From assembly GCA_015847255.1 (NCBI GenBank), contig JADLZK010001159.1, forward strand, positions 1-64,000: 64,000 nucleotides of DNA, in the 5' to 3' direction. Below are positions 23,301-35,320 of the stretch, piece by piece; position 1 is the first letter of the stretch, and each line of letters begins with the position of its first letter. Source of the DNA: Hyparrhenia diplandra (Eukaryota > Streptophyta > Magnoliopsida > Poales > Poaceae). The translations under genes and the position numbers were made by a program. The notes beneath the pieces are model-generated. The model worked only from the letters and a program-made list of their open reading frames with translations. It did not search any database and was not told where the DNA came from.

Positions 23301-24312
23301 AGATGCTCCAAGGAGAGGGTAGATGCAATTGGCACCTGTTCCAATGTCAAAGCCCTTCACTCTCTCACTTGAGCTGGATATTGGTGGTATCAGATCTGAG
23401 GAGAGAAGATCCTCGATCCAGTGAATGTAATTGGATCTGTTTGGAACAGTAGGGCAGAGCTGTCCATCTGGAATCCACCTAACAGTAGCTAAGATTAAAT
23501 TCGTGTTTAAACAACGGCCTAGCATAACTATACTGCATCAAAATGACCTCCACAACATAGAGAATATAGACTTTGATGGATTTTTTAAACCTTTCTTAAT
23601 GTTTGTGGCCAGACAAACATTTTTACATCAAAGTCTATCGACCCTGTAATAGCAGTGACAAATATTTAATGAAACGTTGAAGCACAAAATATGCAAATAA
23701 GAAGCACAGTGAATAAAATAAAGTGCAATGCAGCATGCAGGGAAAACTAGGTGAAACCTAGAAGTCAATGTTGAATTCTAACCAAAACGTAAGATGTTCC
23801 CGTTCTCTGTAATCAGTTGGTCGAGTATACATGTTTAAGTATAACATGAGCAGTTTGCAAACAGTCAATTAGTCCCAAATACTGAAAGTAGACAACAGTA
23901 AAGCAATTCAAACTTGATACATCCCTCACAGTACTTGTTGCTTTCATGGATTCCATGGAAAAGGTGGAGCGCATGATCACAGCCAGCAGAAAATACGGCA
24001 CAGAGAGTTCATGCTAGGGTTGATGGAAAGAGCCGAAGGCACTAAGGTAAAGGGAGGGGAAGCCAGTGACACGAACCAGTTGACGCCATGGTCGTGGAGG
24101 AGAAGCACGCGCGTGAGCTCCCGGGTAGCGTTGAAGTCGGTGAAGTCGACGGACGCGCGGCCGCGGTCGGAGACGGAGACGAAGGGGCGGAAGGACGGGT
24201 AGAGCTCCGCCAGTGCGGCGAAGTCCGGCGCGGCGGCGGCATAGCGGTTCCGCGGGTGCATAGACGGCGCCTCCGAGCCGTCGCGACGCCGCCGCTTCCG
24301 CCCGCCGCCCAT
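20398..24312 (-). CDS. FIO1: METTL16/FIONA1-type RNA N6-adenosine methyltransferase
   Basis: The family methylates U6 snRNA and some mRNAs in the nucleus; in Arabidopsis FIONA1 affects splicing, flowering and clock length. Eight exons: 24312-24077, 23478-23273, 23167-22778, 22692-22480, 22082-21974, 21844-21722, 21625-21562 and 20465-20398, all GT-AG. Exon 1 starts MGGGRKRRRRDG; exon 2 has VKGFDIGTGANCIYPLLGA (SAM-binding); exon 3 has the catalytic NPPF in CMCNPPFFESIEEAG. It ends LRMECLSKA then TGA, about 469 residues. Exon phases fit only if three single-base errors are allowed: one base missing near 23040, one A missing in the T5 run at 22502-22506 (plus strand), and one extra base in the A5 run at about 21981-21985. 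The ATG at 24312 was chosen because it matches the family N-terminus. Confidence 0.93.
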
Positions 24313-25427
24313 ATCGCCGTGGAGGTGGAGCACCCGCCGGCCGCCGGCGAAGCACACGGTCTCGAGGAAGCGAAGACGCAGGCGCAGACGTGTACGTGGG
24401 CTGGGCGGGCCGACGCGCGGTGGAAGACCACTCGATTTTTTTTCATGGGCCTTCCTGCCCGCACGCCCGTAGGCCTGATGTGGCCTTTGGGTTCTATCAG
24501 TGGTTCGGCCCAGGAGTGAATCTGACCCAAGGTCTCGTTGGCGTGGGTTTCCTTTTCCTTCCTAAAAAGGTTGATGACATGCTTGGGTCCGGCTCGCTAT
24601 GGTAAAAAAAAAAAGGGGAAAAAAATCGGGTATATTTTCTTTCTGTAACTGTTTACTCGGGTTAAGTTTTTTGAGAATAATTTTTCTAGCGACCGTGATC
24701 GACACATTTGCCACGAAAAGTTTTTGAGAGTCACTAGTGAATCGATATCATATACATATACATACTACAAAGGCGTCGTCGTCTTCATGTTCATCTTATG
24801 TCGAGAGAAGATGACAATTGGAAATTGGAATCACAATGTGAGCGCAATCTTACCAGCAAGCTAGATTGGAATATGTCTGATAAAGGACGATGAGCTAGAG
24901 ACAGGTTATGCCATTGCCACAGCTTTAGCATCCGTTAGGTTGAACAGCTAGCTACCAAAAGTTATTCTGGAGATGTGAATAACACACACAAAAAAAGGAA
25001 ATTTGGGAGATATGCATGGACGGGGATGAAAATGCCGGCTCCGATAATGCAAGTAGTGAGAAACGAATTGATCGGGGACCCCGGAAGGAGCAGCAATTGG
25101 CAACGTGTTTTGGATTCTAGAGACGCAACGCGTTGCCAAATGCGATCGAATAAATAAAGCTAAGTGATTGGAATAATCAAACAAGCAACTTCCACGGTGA
25201 GAACATGTTCTAAGATGTATGATTAGTGACTGGTCCTTAGTACAACTATAGCTATGTAGCTAGATAGATCTGACGTGATAAGAAAAAAAAAAAAAGAGAA
25301 AAAAGACACTGGCGACAAACAAATAAGCGATCAATCTTACACACCCCGCAACAGCGTGAAAGAGAGGAGCATGCGTGTTTAGTAGTATAAGAATGTAAAA
25401 TTCTTTGGCTTTGTGTTTTGTCCGATA
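24313..25427. other. FIO1 upstream and intergenic
   Basis: 24313-24600 is the GC-rich FIO1 5' region and probable promoter. The rest is AT-rich, with no gene seen. Confidence 0.45.
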
Positions 25428-25692
25428 CTCTCTTCGTATCACTACTAAAAGACTTTTAGGATAGTGACACGCACCGTCACCAAAGCACAACTTTCATTTC
25501 TCATTTCTATAAAAATATTTATAGAAAACTTATATATGTATATTTTTATGAATATAATTTTTAAGGCAAATTTATTGATATGGTTTTCACATTACCAAAC
25601 TCTTCAAGCATAAAAATTATTTATAATTTATGTTTCTAATGTTTGACCCACACTTTTTTCAAAACATCATCTAATAGTGATCACGGAGGAAG
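25428..25692. mobile_element. Mariner-like MITE
   Basis: The left end CTCTCTTCGTATCACTACTA and right end ATAGTGATCACGGAGGAAG are imperfect inverted repeats flanked by TA. The length is about 265 bp, with an AT-rich interior. Confidence 0.65.
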
Positions 25693-27213
25693 TATGGATT
25701 TTCCTCCATTCAACAACATGCTTGTCGACAGCAACGGAAATTATTGAAGGTGAAGCCGTTGTGACTTGTGTGGTTCGATGTATTTGAATCTGAACAGGCC
25801 GCCAATGCATCTTTGATTTTTGCATGGTTTCACATTGTTTTCGAAGCAGGAATCGCATAGGTATTGTGACTTATGTATCACAAGTCGCATAGGAATCTGT
25901 TTTTCGAGGTTGGCATATATTTGTGTCGATTTTCAGATTATACTAACTTTGTAATTGTCTTGCTATAGGAAAAATTGTTTATTGTTAGTTGTCTTTGTGT
26001 CAATTTTGATCATCATAGTTTTGTATTTGTTTTAGAATAGGAAGAATTGTTTAAAATTAGTTTTCTTTGTGTGGATTTAGATCTGTTAGATTTTTTTTTT
26101 TTTTGACAACAATCCGTTAGATCTTTGTGTGGATTTAGGTCGGACATAGTGTTATTTTGCAGACACATGAAAAATATCATATTTCTTTCAATTTGTCCAT
26201 CGCAACCATCGCATAGACACAAGCTCAAATGCACATTGGGTTACGAATACGATGCAGCGAGGAGCCAACACAACACAAAAGTAATTTTGTTTACGATGAA
26301 CGCATTGGGTTTTTGTACGCGAAATACAAGGTGCGTGATGCACAGTATCGTGCATTCAAGTAAGTAGCACACGTATGTATAGTACGGACCAAGAGTACCA
26401 GTTCGTCCACAAAACGTTCAATTATGAATATTATCCGCTAGAAATTTTTGTAGTTAACTGTTTTCTTGAATCTTGGACGGAGGGAAAATATTGTGTTGGG
26501 CCGGAGAGAAAATATTGTTTTCTTGGACGTAGTTGCTCAAAAAAAAAAAACTGAACTTGAGTGTTGGGCCGGCGGCCGGCACGGCACGCGATTCCGATTC
26601 CGATCCCGATCCAATCCAATCCACACGGCAGCAGGGCAGGCGGCCGCACACGTCACAGGCCCGGGAATATCTCGCCCACTGGCTCACGGCGGCAACGGCA
26701 TATCCCTCCTCCTCCGTGCAGCCACGTGCACCCCGTCCGTGCACCGCTTTCCCTGGGCGGCGCGGCGCGCACGGCCTCGTCTCGTCACGGCTCCTCCTGG
26801 ACCACGTCCACCGACCTTACTACGGAGACAAATATCCAGCCAATTCCTCCCTTAACCCAACCCGAGTTAGTTAACCCACCCCACCCCTGCCGTGGACGAG
26901 AAGTCGAGGACCAACCCTGGTAGAACAAGAATCCAAAGGCCTCTCGCATACCCCCACTCCCTGACAAAACCGACCCACCGAAACCGTCCGTCCCCACGCT
27001 CGTCTCCACCCCACAGCATCCGCCCTGGCCCAGCCTGTCAGTGTCACTCACGACCCCGTCACGTGCGCCTCGCGGTCTCCGGACGGCAGGAGAAGACGTA
27101 CCTAACCACAGTTCCACAAACCCCAGTACACCCCACCGCCTAAACCCAAGCATGGTTAACGCACGGGATCGCGACACGCGTCCAGATCCAACGGCTTTCC
27201 ACGTCCCAAGCCG
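25693..27213. other. Intergenic and cyclophilin upstream
   Basis: No gene recognised to about 26560. From 26560 to 27213 the sequence is C-rich with many overlapping open frames, which I take as promoter composition. 26083-26122 holds CTGTTAGAT and CCGTTAGAT flanking a T-run, possibly another micro-insertion. Confidence 0.45.
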
Positions 27214-27215
27214 TC

Positions 27216-27222
27216 TATTTAA
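27216..27222 (+). promoter_or_regulatory. Probable TATA box of the cyclophilin gene
   Basis: TATTTAA within CCGTCTATTTAACCTCCCC lies about 110 bp upstream of the cyclophilin ATG, in a C-rich promoter. Confidence 0.6.
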
Positions 27223-27331
27223 CCTCCCCAATTCTCCCCTTCTCAGGTCATCGACCACCAAATCCAAATCCTCCTTCCCCAATTAACAAATCCCCCAACC
27301 ACAACCACTCCAGATCCCCAAAACCCTAGCA

Positions 27332-27850
27332 ATGGCGAACCCGAAGGTCTTCTTTGACATGACGGTCGGCGGCGCGCCGGCGGGTCGGATCGTGATGGAG
27401 CTCTACGCGAACGAGGTTCCCCGCACGGCGGAGAATTTCCGCGCGCTGTGCACGGGCGAGAAGGGCGTGGGCAAGTCGGGGAAGCCTCTCCACTACAAGG
27501 GCTCGACGTTCCACCGCGTGATCCCGGACTTCATGTGCCAGGGCGGTGACTTCACCCGCGGCAACGGGACGGGCGGGGAGTCCATCTACGGCGAGAAGTT
27601 CCCCGACGAGAAGTTCGTCCGCAAGCATACCGGGCCAGGGGTGCTGTCCATGGCCAACGCTGGACCCAACACCAACGGCTCCCAGTTCTTCATCTGCACC
27701 GTCCCGACTCCGTGGCTCGACGGCAAGCACGTCGTGTTTGGACAGGTTGTTGAGGGTCTGGAGGTCGTCAAGGCCATCGAGAAGGTTGGGTCGAGGACTG
27801 GGTCCACTGCTAAGGAGGTCAAGATCGCTGACTGCGGTCAGATCTCTTGA
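27332..27850 (+). CDS. Cytosolic cyclophilin (peptidyl-prolyl cis-trans isomerase)
   Basis: It catalyses cis-trans isomerisation of Xaa-Pro bonds and binds cyclosporin A. The single exon encodes 172 residues with no frame defect. The start ATG follows CCCTAGCA, and the N-terminus MANPKVFFDM matches plant CYP18-type cyclophilins. Catalytic and ligand residues are present: R62 in FHRVIP, F67, Q70 in FMCQGGDFTRGNGTGG, W128 in PTPWLDGKHVVFG and H133. The plant-specific loop KGVGKSGKPLHY is at residues 44-55. There is no signal peptide or C-terminal retention motif, so it is cytosolic/nuclear. The absence of introns is usual for this subfamily. The 3' side carries CGAATAAGAC at about 27949, a possible polyadenylation signal. 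Confidence 0.97.
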   Translation: MANPKVFFDMTVGGAPAGRIVMELYANEVPRTAENFRALCTGEKGVGKSGKPLHYKGSTFHRVIPDFMCQGGDFTRGNGTGGESIYGEKFPDEKFVRKHTGPGVLSMANAGPNTNGSQFFICTVPTPWLDGKHVVFGQVVEGLEVVKAIEKVGSRTGSTAKEVKIADCGQIS

Positions 27851-30800
27851 GCGGCGTTGGTGCCGGTCGCCGCCCTCCGTCGTTCGTCGTCGTCGTCGTC
27901 GTCGCCCCCCTTCGTCAATGGTATCTCGTTAAGTTCCCCCTCCCGCTTCGAATAAGACGGCGTACGGCTGGATCTGAGAGGTGGTTGAGTCTGAATTGTG
28001 TCCTAGTCGAGTCGTTTGTGTCAGTCTCAGTATAATCGGTGGTGTTTGTTAGGGTTTTCGTTCCATGGATGATTTCGGTGGATTAAGATCGATGTATCTT
28101 GCCTGTCCTGATTAAGTTGTCGTCGTCGTGTTTCTGCTGTGTAATCGGGTACTATGAGAAAGCTATGAGAACAATTTCTTGTCTGGGTAATTATTTTTCT
28201 TGTGATCGTGTGATGTGCTCTGGTTGTTCTAGTACGATTTTCTCATCTCTGATGAGCCCCTGCTAGGTGCCAAGTGTTCCGTTTCAGCCTTGTCAGTCAG
28301 TTTATCCATTCCCATCGGTTGTAGTGCAGTTCCTGTCGTTTTCTTTTGATCGATATGGATCGGAATGCGTATTGCGTACTAACATGAGTAGTATCGGCTT
28401 ATTTTTTTATTCGATTAATTTAAGACGAAACCTTTCTCATAGATAGATTGTGCGCGAAGGTCAATGCTAAAGTATTTGTAACTAATTGGCAAAATGAAAT
28501 TAAAAGTGGCTGTAAACATGTGAACTAACTAGTGCGTCGCTGGGTTAAATGCATTCAAACAACAGCAGACTAAACCCCTGAATAATTTTAGGTTATTCAA
28601 GCATGCATCAATCGGCCATGTCCTGCACTTCGGCTCTTTGCGCCTGTCCGTTATGGCTCGGCCGAATTGCTTTGCCTTTTTTTTAATCGCTGTTTGTACT
28701 ACAAGATGAGGTACGGCCAGCCCCTGGTGATTAGACGGGCTCAATCATTTGCCTAACCCGGATCATGCTGTTAATTGTTGGCGTTGGCCAAATGGCCACC
28801 ACCATGTGACAATCACACAGCTGACAAACGCCTGTAATAGCCGACACTGACGGGATCAGTTTGCTAATACGTGCCCACGAAGACGCACCTTTGCACGTTG
28901 CCCTGCTTTACTTTGCAGATGCTCTAGTGTAGTAGACGAGCAAGCAAGAGGAAGCTTGTTCCCCGTTGCTGTTGGTCCAGACGCGAATCAAAGTGGTGGA
29001 CTGACTGACTTGCTTCTTCGTGTTTTGTTTCACATTCGATTTTTGGATGCGATCTCATCAATAAGACCATCATCATCGGAACATGATGGAGCACTACACA
29101 GTTTGTTGTTGCTTGGGCGCCGGCCCACCTGTCTGTAAGTATCACTGCCGCCGCGGGTGTTTTTGGTTGTTCTATCGTTGCAGCATCGTCCGGTCGGGCG
29201 GTCGTATTTGCACAGAGAGGGGAAAGGAAAGGAAAGGAAAAGAAAAACAAAGAAAAGGAAAAAAAGCAAAAGGCTGCGCACGGCTGAGGCAGGCTGTACT
29301 CCCTCCGTCCCACTGAGTTTATCACCCGGATTCCGTGCCATCTTATTCGGTGCTTCGTCTTATTCAAAATTTTTACACAAATATAATTTATTTTGTTACG
29401 ACTTATTTTATCAATAAAGATCTTTAAATATTGATTAATTTATTTTATGATTTGCGATAAATATTTTGAATAAACGGATGGATGTTTAAAGTAGGCCCGT
29501 AGCCGCACGGTGCAGGTAGGCCCTGTGCCCGTGCCGCACGGGAAAAAATGGTGCAGGCGCAGTTTTCACCTACCTGGTCATTCCATGGTGCCCGTGCCGC
29601 GGCGCCGGAAAAATGAGTGAGGTGGGCATGGTGTCCCCCACCTACCTACCTCTCCGTCATTCCATGGACTTTAAATAACGCGGGTGCACGCGGCGCCGTA
29701 CAGACGTGCAGTGAAGATTAGGACGTACGAGATATTTTTGCCGTGGGGAGGCCGGCACACCTCGTGGTCGGCCGCACCGGCACGACGCAGGCAGGTCCAG
29801 TCCCGGCCTGGCGTAGATACTGTGCGTTACAAACCACAAGTCCAAAACACAACTCACCCACCGGGATACACTACCGATAATCAAATGCACGGTACGTATA
29901 TTGTTAAATTTGAAGATATACACATGGAACAAACTCATAACAAATATTAACTACAAAAAAATACTGAAAGCTCGAGCATTAAAATTTCGATTTGACTTTG
30001 CCGTTTCTTCATGACTGAGGGCATTTGGGAGCGCTCCAAAAAGGGACCGCGATTCTCACCTTCGATGCCAAACGCCAAGATACGACGCGGCTTCCTCGAT
30101 GAATCCTACCGAATCGCTCCAGCATTTTGTACACGGGCAATGGAGTGGGGGAAAAAATCTGATTCACCGGATTGAGCCCAACCATCCGCGAGGTTATAGA
30201 CCTCCCCACCAACTCGGTATTGGTTTGGTGTACAAATTCGTGAAATTATTGGAAAAAATAATATTGCTTATATGGAGATGTGCATGTTTGGCATGACGTG
30301 GTGACTCTAAAAAATTGATAGTAGATATATATCTGGCTAGATTGGGCCGTGAACCCACCTTCTCCATAAGGGCCCACCAAGGATGCCTCACCGTGGATGC
30401 AGTCAGCCTGTGGAAAAAGTTGACTCTGAAAGGCCCAACCAAATATCACACCAACAATAACATCTACTGTATTTCCCATCTGATTACTGCAGCAGCATTC
30501 AGCATACACCAGGTAAGTTCATCATCCGCGCATGTCGCCACCATAACCATAATCACAATGCGATTATGTGAGGCGCGCGGTGTAGCTAGCAAGCCAAGCC
30601 CATGCCGTTGGCTTCTTCAGGCATCAGTACCGTGCGGTGCGGCCCAGATAGGAAACCGTCGAGCGAAAAGTGAGCACAGAAAGGCCCAATTTCTACTCCC
30701 AATTTCAGCACATGCTAAAATTGGCGAGAGGGAACTACTGCAATCGTAAACCAGTCGTACTACATACACACCTGTATATTTATTCGTATATAATTTCCCT

Positions 30801-31279
30801 AATCGCCAATAAAATTATAGTATATAATAATAAAAAAATATAATTTCAGTAATATTACCATGTCTCATCACATCTGCTCCCGGTACTACCTTTTCTTCTT
30901 ATAAAGAATGGTGTACAACTGTACATGTCACTACTACTTGCAATTGTAATGTACTCCACCAACTTGGTGCAACGCCAACGCCAATACAATGATAAATACA
31001 GTTAAAATCAATATTTGTTACCTCTGATATACTTACTGATGATCAAAATCTGACAGTGTTCCCAAGACAACATCTCGCCCATTGCCTCAACTCTCAACTC
31101 TCAAATCAAAACCTAGATACGATGAATACGATGAACATCTCTCCAGTTCATCCTCCTCTTCCTCTTCATCCTCCTACCCAATCTCAATTCTCATCCATGG
31201 CGAAAAAACAATTTCTCACTCCACTGCTAATACTACTACAACTAGCACTACTGTAACAAATACCTTTTCTGCTACAGTA
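27851..31279. other. Cyclophilin 3'UTR and gene-free region
   Basis: 27851-28400 is the probable cyclophilin 3'UTR. 29217-29275 is a purine-only tract with GGAAA repeats. 29296-29480 begins CTCCCTCCGTCCCACTGAG and may be a decayed mariner-like MITE. No conserved coding exon was found. Confidence 0.45.
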
Positions 31280-31301
31280 ACACACACACACACACACACA
31301 C
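31280..31301. repeat. CA dinucleotide microsatellite
   Basis: About eleven uninterrupted CA units, directly downstream of the DLNEP-motif gene. Confidence 0.95.
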
Positions 31302-31388
31302 TTGACTCGCTACAGCTAGTCCGTTTCGACTATAGCCTCTGCCTGGCTGCCACGCTCAAAACTTGCACACACACGCACGCACGCGTCG

Positions 31389-33135
31389 TCACCCGGCGCG
31401 CCGCATCCTGGTCGACGACGACGCGAGCGGGCACGCCGCCGCCTTGGCCCGGAGGATCTCGAGGCGACGCCGCCGCGCGCCCGCAGACACGGCCGCCTTC
31501 TGCAGCGCGGCACGAATCTGCGCCTGCCTATACCACTCGGCGGCCGCCGCCGCCGCCCGTGCTCGCGCCTGCATCAGCTGCTGCTGGTGCTCGTCCTCGT
31601 CGGCCGCCGCACGCGCCGGCTCGTTCAGGTCCAGCACCACCAGTGGCGCCGGCGCCGGGTCCGGCTCCCTCCTCGCGACCTGCGAAAGCGACACGTAGTA
31701 GCCAGTCAGAGATTGGATGGATCAAGGATGATTCTTGCATTGGCAACCATCCGTCGTCACACTTCCTTTTTTTTTTCGCTCGCTCTTCTGCGTACGTATC
31801 GCATCTGAGCGTCGTCGTTGGTGACGACACGGCGACAGTCAGACAGGCGTCCTAAATCGGGAAAGACGTCATCCAAAAGAGGGAAAGCCAATCACACAAG
31901 GAAAAAAAAAACAACAAACTCCTCCTCGTACTAGTATACGGTGAATGGCGATTCAGAGAATCGAAATCCAAAGTAGAAATTCCTCCTTTTTTTATGTTAT
32001 ATAGGATGAACTCAGGAACAGGATGATTGTTTGGAAAGGACGCAGCTTTCGTTCCTTGTTGGGGACGAGACGGGAGGAGAGGAGGTGAGGTGGAGTGGTT
32101 GTGGTTGTGGTTGCCGTCCGTCCAACACGCAAGCAAGGCAGGCAAGCGCACAAGAATTGAGCAGCAAGAAACCAACCAAGCGTCTCCGTGGCAATCACGG
32201 CTACCAGATTTGACGGAAAGCGACCGAGAGACAAGGAATCCATCCAGCACCTCGTGCAACTGGTTCGTCAACCTCGTGCTCATCAGGCTCTGCCTCATCC
32301 AGGCACCAGCCTCTGCTCTGTTCTGCAGTGCAGTGCAGTGCAGGGCTCCTCGATCTGCTTGCTGCTTGGTTTGGGCTTGGATTGGTTTGGTTGCTAATGG
32401 GGGAACGAACGCGCTTGAATTCCTCCTAATCAATCGCTCGAGGTCGCTAATCGCACAAGTAAGCAATCGACGGGGGAAAAAAAATCTAATCTCTCTCGAG
32501 GAGGAAGAGGAAGTGGAAGAAAAGACTCAGGATGGGGGGCGCTGACCTTGAGTGGACGCGCGGTCTCCGGGGACTGGGACAAGCTCGCCGCCGACTCACC
32601 GTGCTGCTCCTCCGCCCACTGCGAAACAGTCAACAGCAGAAAGAAGATTAATCGTCCGTCGCTCCACCACCAGAGGATTTTTTTTTTTTCTTTCCTTTCA
32701 AAAAAACAAAATCGGAAAGCGAAGCGACGGAGGAAGGGAAGACACGCGGCGGCGGATGAGGGCAGATCTCGGCTCACCTGGTCCCGTGGGCGAACGACGG
32801 CGGCGCCCTTGTCCTGGTCGGCGCGTCATCCCCGCCGCTCTCCGGGTACGCGAGCGGGGTGTCGGGGCTAGCGACGCCGTCCCTCTCGGCCGCGACGGCC
32901 GGGGCAGCGGGGACCGGAGCCGGAACCGGGGAGGGCTTGTCCTCCTCCATGGACCGCGGGCGACGACGGCCCCAGGAGGGGAACACCGGGAACGCGACCT
33001 TGGAGCGCGCGCGCGGTCGCGCCGCCGCTTCCGACGGTCACGCGCCCGCATCAGCCTGCTCATGTCGCAGAGAATGGCGGCTACCTCCAGCTGCTCCGCA
33101 TCGGCTTCCTGCTCCTCCACCTTCACCTTCTCCAT
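31389..33135 (-). CDS. Unrecognised protein with EAR-like DLNEP motif
   Basis: I do not recognise the family. A three-exon model is supported by splice sites: 33135-32778, 32618-32547 and 31679-31389. Exon 1 starts MEKVKVEEQEADAEQLEVAA, has a basic stretch RARDRRKRRRD, then FPSWGRRRPRS (a likely nuclear signal) and a proline/alanine-rich part. Exon 2 reads WAEEQHGESAASLSQSPE. Exon 3 has VVLDLNEPA, matching the EAR repressor consensus DLNxxP loosely, then an alanine/arginine-rich helix and a TAG stop. Exon 1 appears to change frame twice, in a GC dinucleotide run near 33005-33020 and near 32830, where one-base changes would restore a continuous product joining exon 2 at phase 0. A nuclear co-repressor adaptor role is only a guess from the motif. 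Confidence 0.6.
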
Positions 33136-33609
33136 GGGTTACGAGCGAGCGAGCTGCGGGGCGGCGGCGGCGGCGGCGGGGAGCAGCTGCGCGATGTGAG
33201 CGAGCGGATTGCTATTGGGAAGGCAAGGCGAGGCCGTGTGGTTTAATAGGCACAGGCGAGCGCCGTGGCGCCACGTGGCACTGCGGGCGTCGGGATTGGG
33301 TGGCCGCCGAGAGGATGACACGCGGGGCCCAGCTCACAGGGACTGATGCCTGTCTCGCGCGGCCCGCGCCGTGTGGTCGTCGTGGTGCTGGTGGCTGGCT
33401 GCCGCAGTGCTCGCGGTGGGCCCCACAGCTCTTTCCTCTCCTCTTGCCCTGCCCGGTCGCCTCGTCTTCGCTAGATTTTCTCTCCATATTCCCCCGGTTC
33501 AGTGTGGTGGACGGGACACTCCGCCGGGTTTTGTTGCCATATTCTCGTCTCTCCCTGCATTTATCCGGCCCCAAAGTTTCTTTTCCAACCTTGTCAAAAA
33601 AAAAAAAAT
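33136..33609. other. Upstream of the DLNEP-motif gene
   Basis: GC-rich probable promoter and 5'UTR. No separate gene seen. Confidence 0.5.
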
Positions 33610-35320
33610 CCTTTTCCATGCGCCATGCCGTTTACTTGCAACATTTGATCTTCTTCTTCTTTTTCATCTTCATAGGTAAAATAAGCAATTTTTGTCAAAA
33701 TAAAGGGTCGTAGAAATATGATCGATATTAGAGGTCCACTCGATCCACATTTCATCACAAAAGAGTGGAAACCACATTAGTTGAGTGGTGTTAGAAGTGA
33801 GGTTCATGTATGATTTAGAATACTAGCCAAAGAAGTGTGAATAAGCCGTACATACGGGGCGTGCGTAAACTAATGCTCGTGCTAGACTATACTTCTATAT
33901 TTTGTATAGCTCAAGCTAGCCTAAGCTGGAAACATAGAAGATTCTAGTTTCTTGTCGGATATGTCGATGAATGCAATTAAAGAGGATAGAGGCAAATGAT
34001 ATGCCTAAATACTGGCTACCAAATAATTTCTCAATATATTTAGATCCAACACACGCAAACAACCAAACATTGGCACTTACAACCATAAAATCGGACTCAA
34101 CTCGGGCTAGTTGAGAGTTATGAGCCGAGGCTAGGAGCATTTAATTAGTAACCAATCACACCCATAGGGTGTGGTTGGTTTCAATCGATCCTAGCCTAGC
34201 TCACATATGGAACCAAGCCCCAACTAGCCTGGCCGATTCCATGTAATCAAGTTAGTTGTGCTCGGTTTCTTGATTTGCACATGTCCTAGTCCAACCGACC
34301 TACCACGTGTTGTTTGGTTCCTCAACGGTGTTCACAGCGCCAAGTGCTTTCGCTGATATCTTATTCGTCCACACCATGTTTACACCATGCACCACGCAAG
34401 CTAGGCTCTGTGCAAACGAGAAATTTTTCACATTGCATGAACCAAACTATGGCGACGGTTTTGCATCGCACAAGCCAGGCCTCAAAGCTCCTTTTCTATG
34501 TGCCATGTCGTTTACTCGTGACATACTACATTTGATCTTCTTCTTCATTTTCTTCTCATAAAAAGCATGTAGATAAGCAATTTTCGTCAAAGTAAAGGGT
34601 TGCGATGTAGCAATACGATTGATCTTAGAGGTCTCCCACACATTTCATCATGGAAGAGTGGAAACCACATTAGTTGAGTGGTGTTAGGAATGAGGTTCTT
34701 GGATGATTGATAATAGTAGCGAAAGAGGTGTGAATAAGCCATAATCGGTTGTACAGCCCGGGCTAGACTAGATGGAAACATAGAAGATTTCTGTTTCCCA
34801 TGAACCACGCCCGTCAAATGCAATTAAGGAGTATATCTACAGAGAATGTATCTAACACTTGCCATTAAACAATTTCTAAACTGATATAGATTTCATAGAA
34901 GCAAACAACTAGACGCTGACGCCTACAACCATATAGCTAGGCTTGACTTAGGCTGGCTGAGAGTTGCGGGCCAGGGTGGGAGAGTTTAATTAGTAACCAA
35001 TCACGCCCATAGGGTGTGGCGGTATCCGCACCGAAGTCTAGCCTAGCTCACACGGAACCCGGACCCTATCTAACCTAGGTGAGTCCATGTAATTAAATTA
35101 GCGATTCTTTCGGTTTCCAACCTCCGACCTCGACTTGTTGTTTGGTTGTCTAACCGTCTTCACACTTCAAGTGCTTCCCCTACCATGTTTTTCGCCTCCC
35201 ATCATGTTCACACCGTGCACTACATAAGCCGGGCTCCATGAAAACGAGAAAGATTTGACACCGCTCGCGAGCCAAGCTAGGGCGACGATTTTGCATCGCT
35301 CGGGCTAGGCCGAGGATATA
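33610..35320. repeat. Diverged tandem duplication, about 0.85 kb units
   Basis: Unit A (33610-34489) and unit B (34490 to about 35320) share ordered landmarks: CATTTGATCTTCTTCTTC, GAGTGGAAACCACATTAG, TTGAGTGGTGTTAG, TTTAATTAGTAACCAATCAC, CCCATAGGGTGTGG and TTTTGCATCGC. Substitutions and indels are frequent, so the duplication is not recent. No coding content was recognised. Confidence 0.85.

Noticed and set aside
31082..31855. 257-codon plus-strand frame
   Set aside because: It runs through a CA microsatellite and is the reverse of exon 3 of the minus-strand DLNEP gene.
32552..33713. Long plus-strand frames of 215 and 284 codons
   Set aside because: They are antisense shadows of GC-rich exons 1 and 2 of the minus-strand gene.
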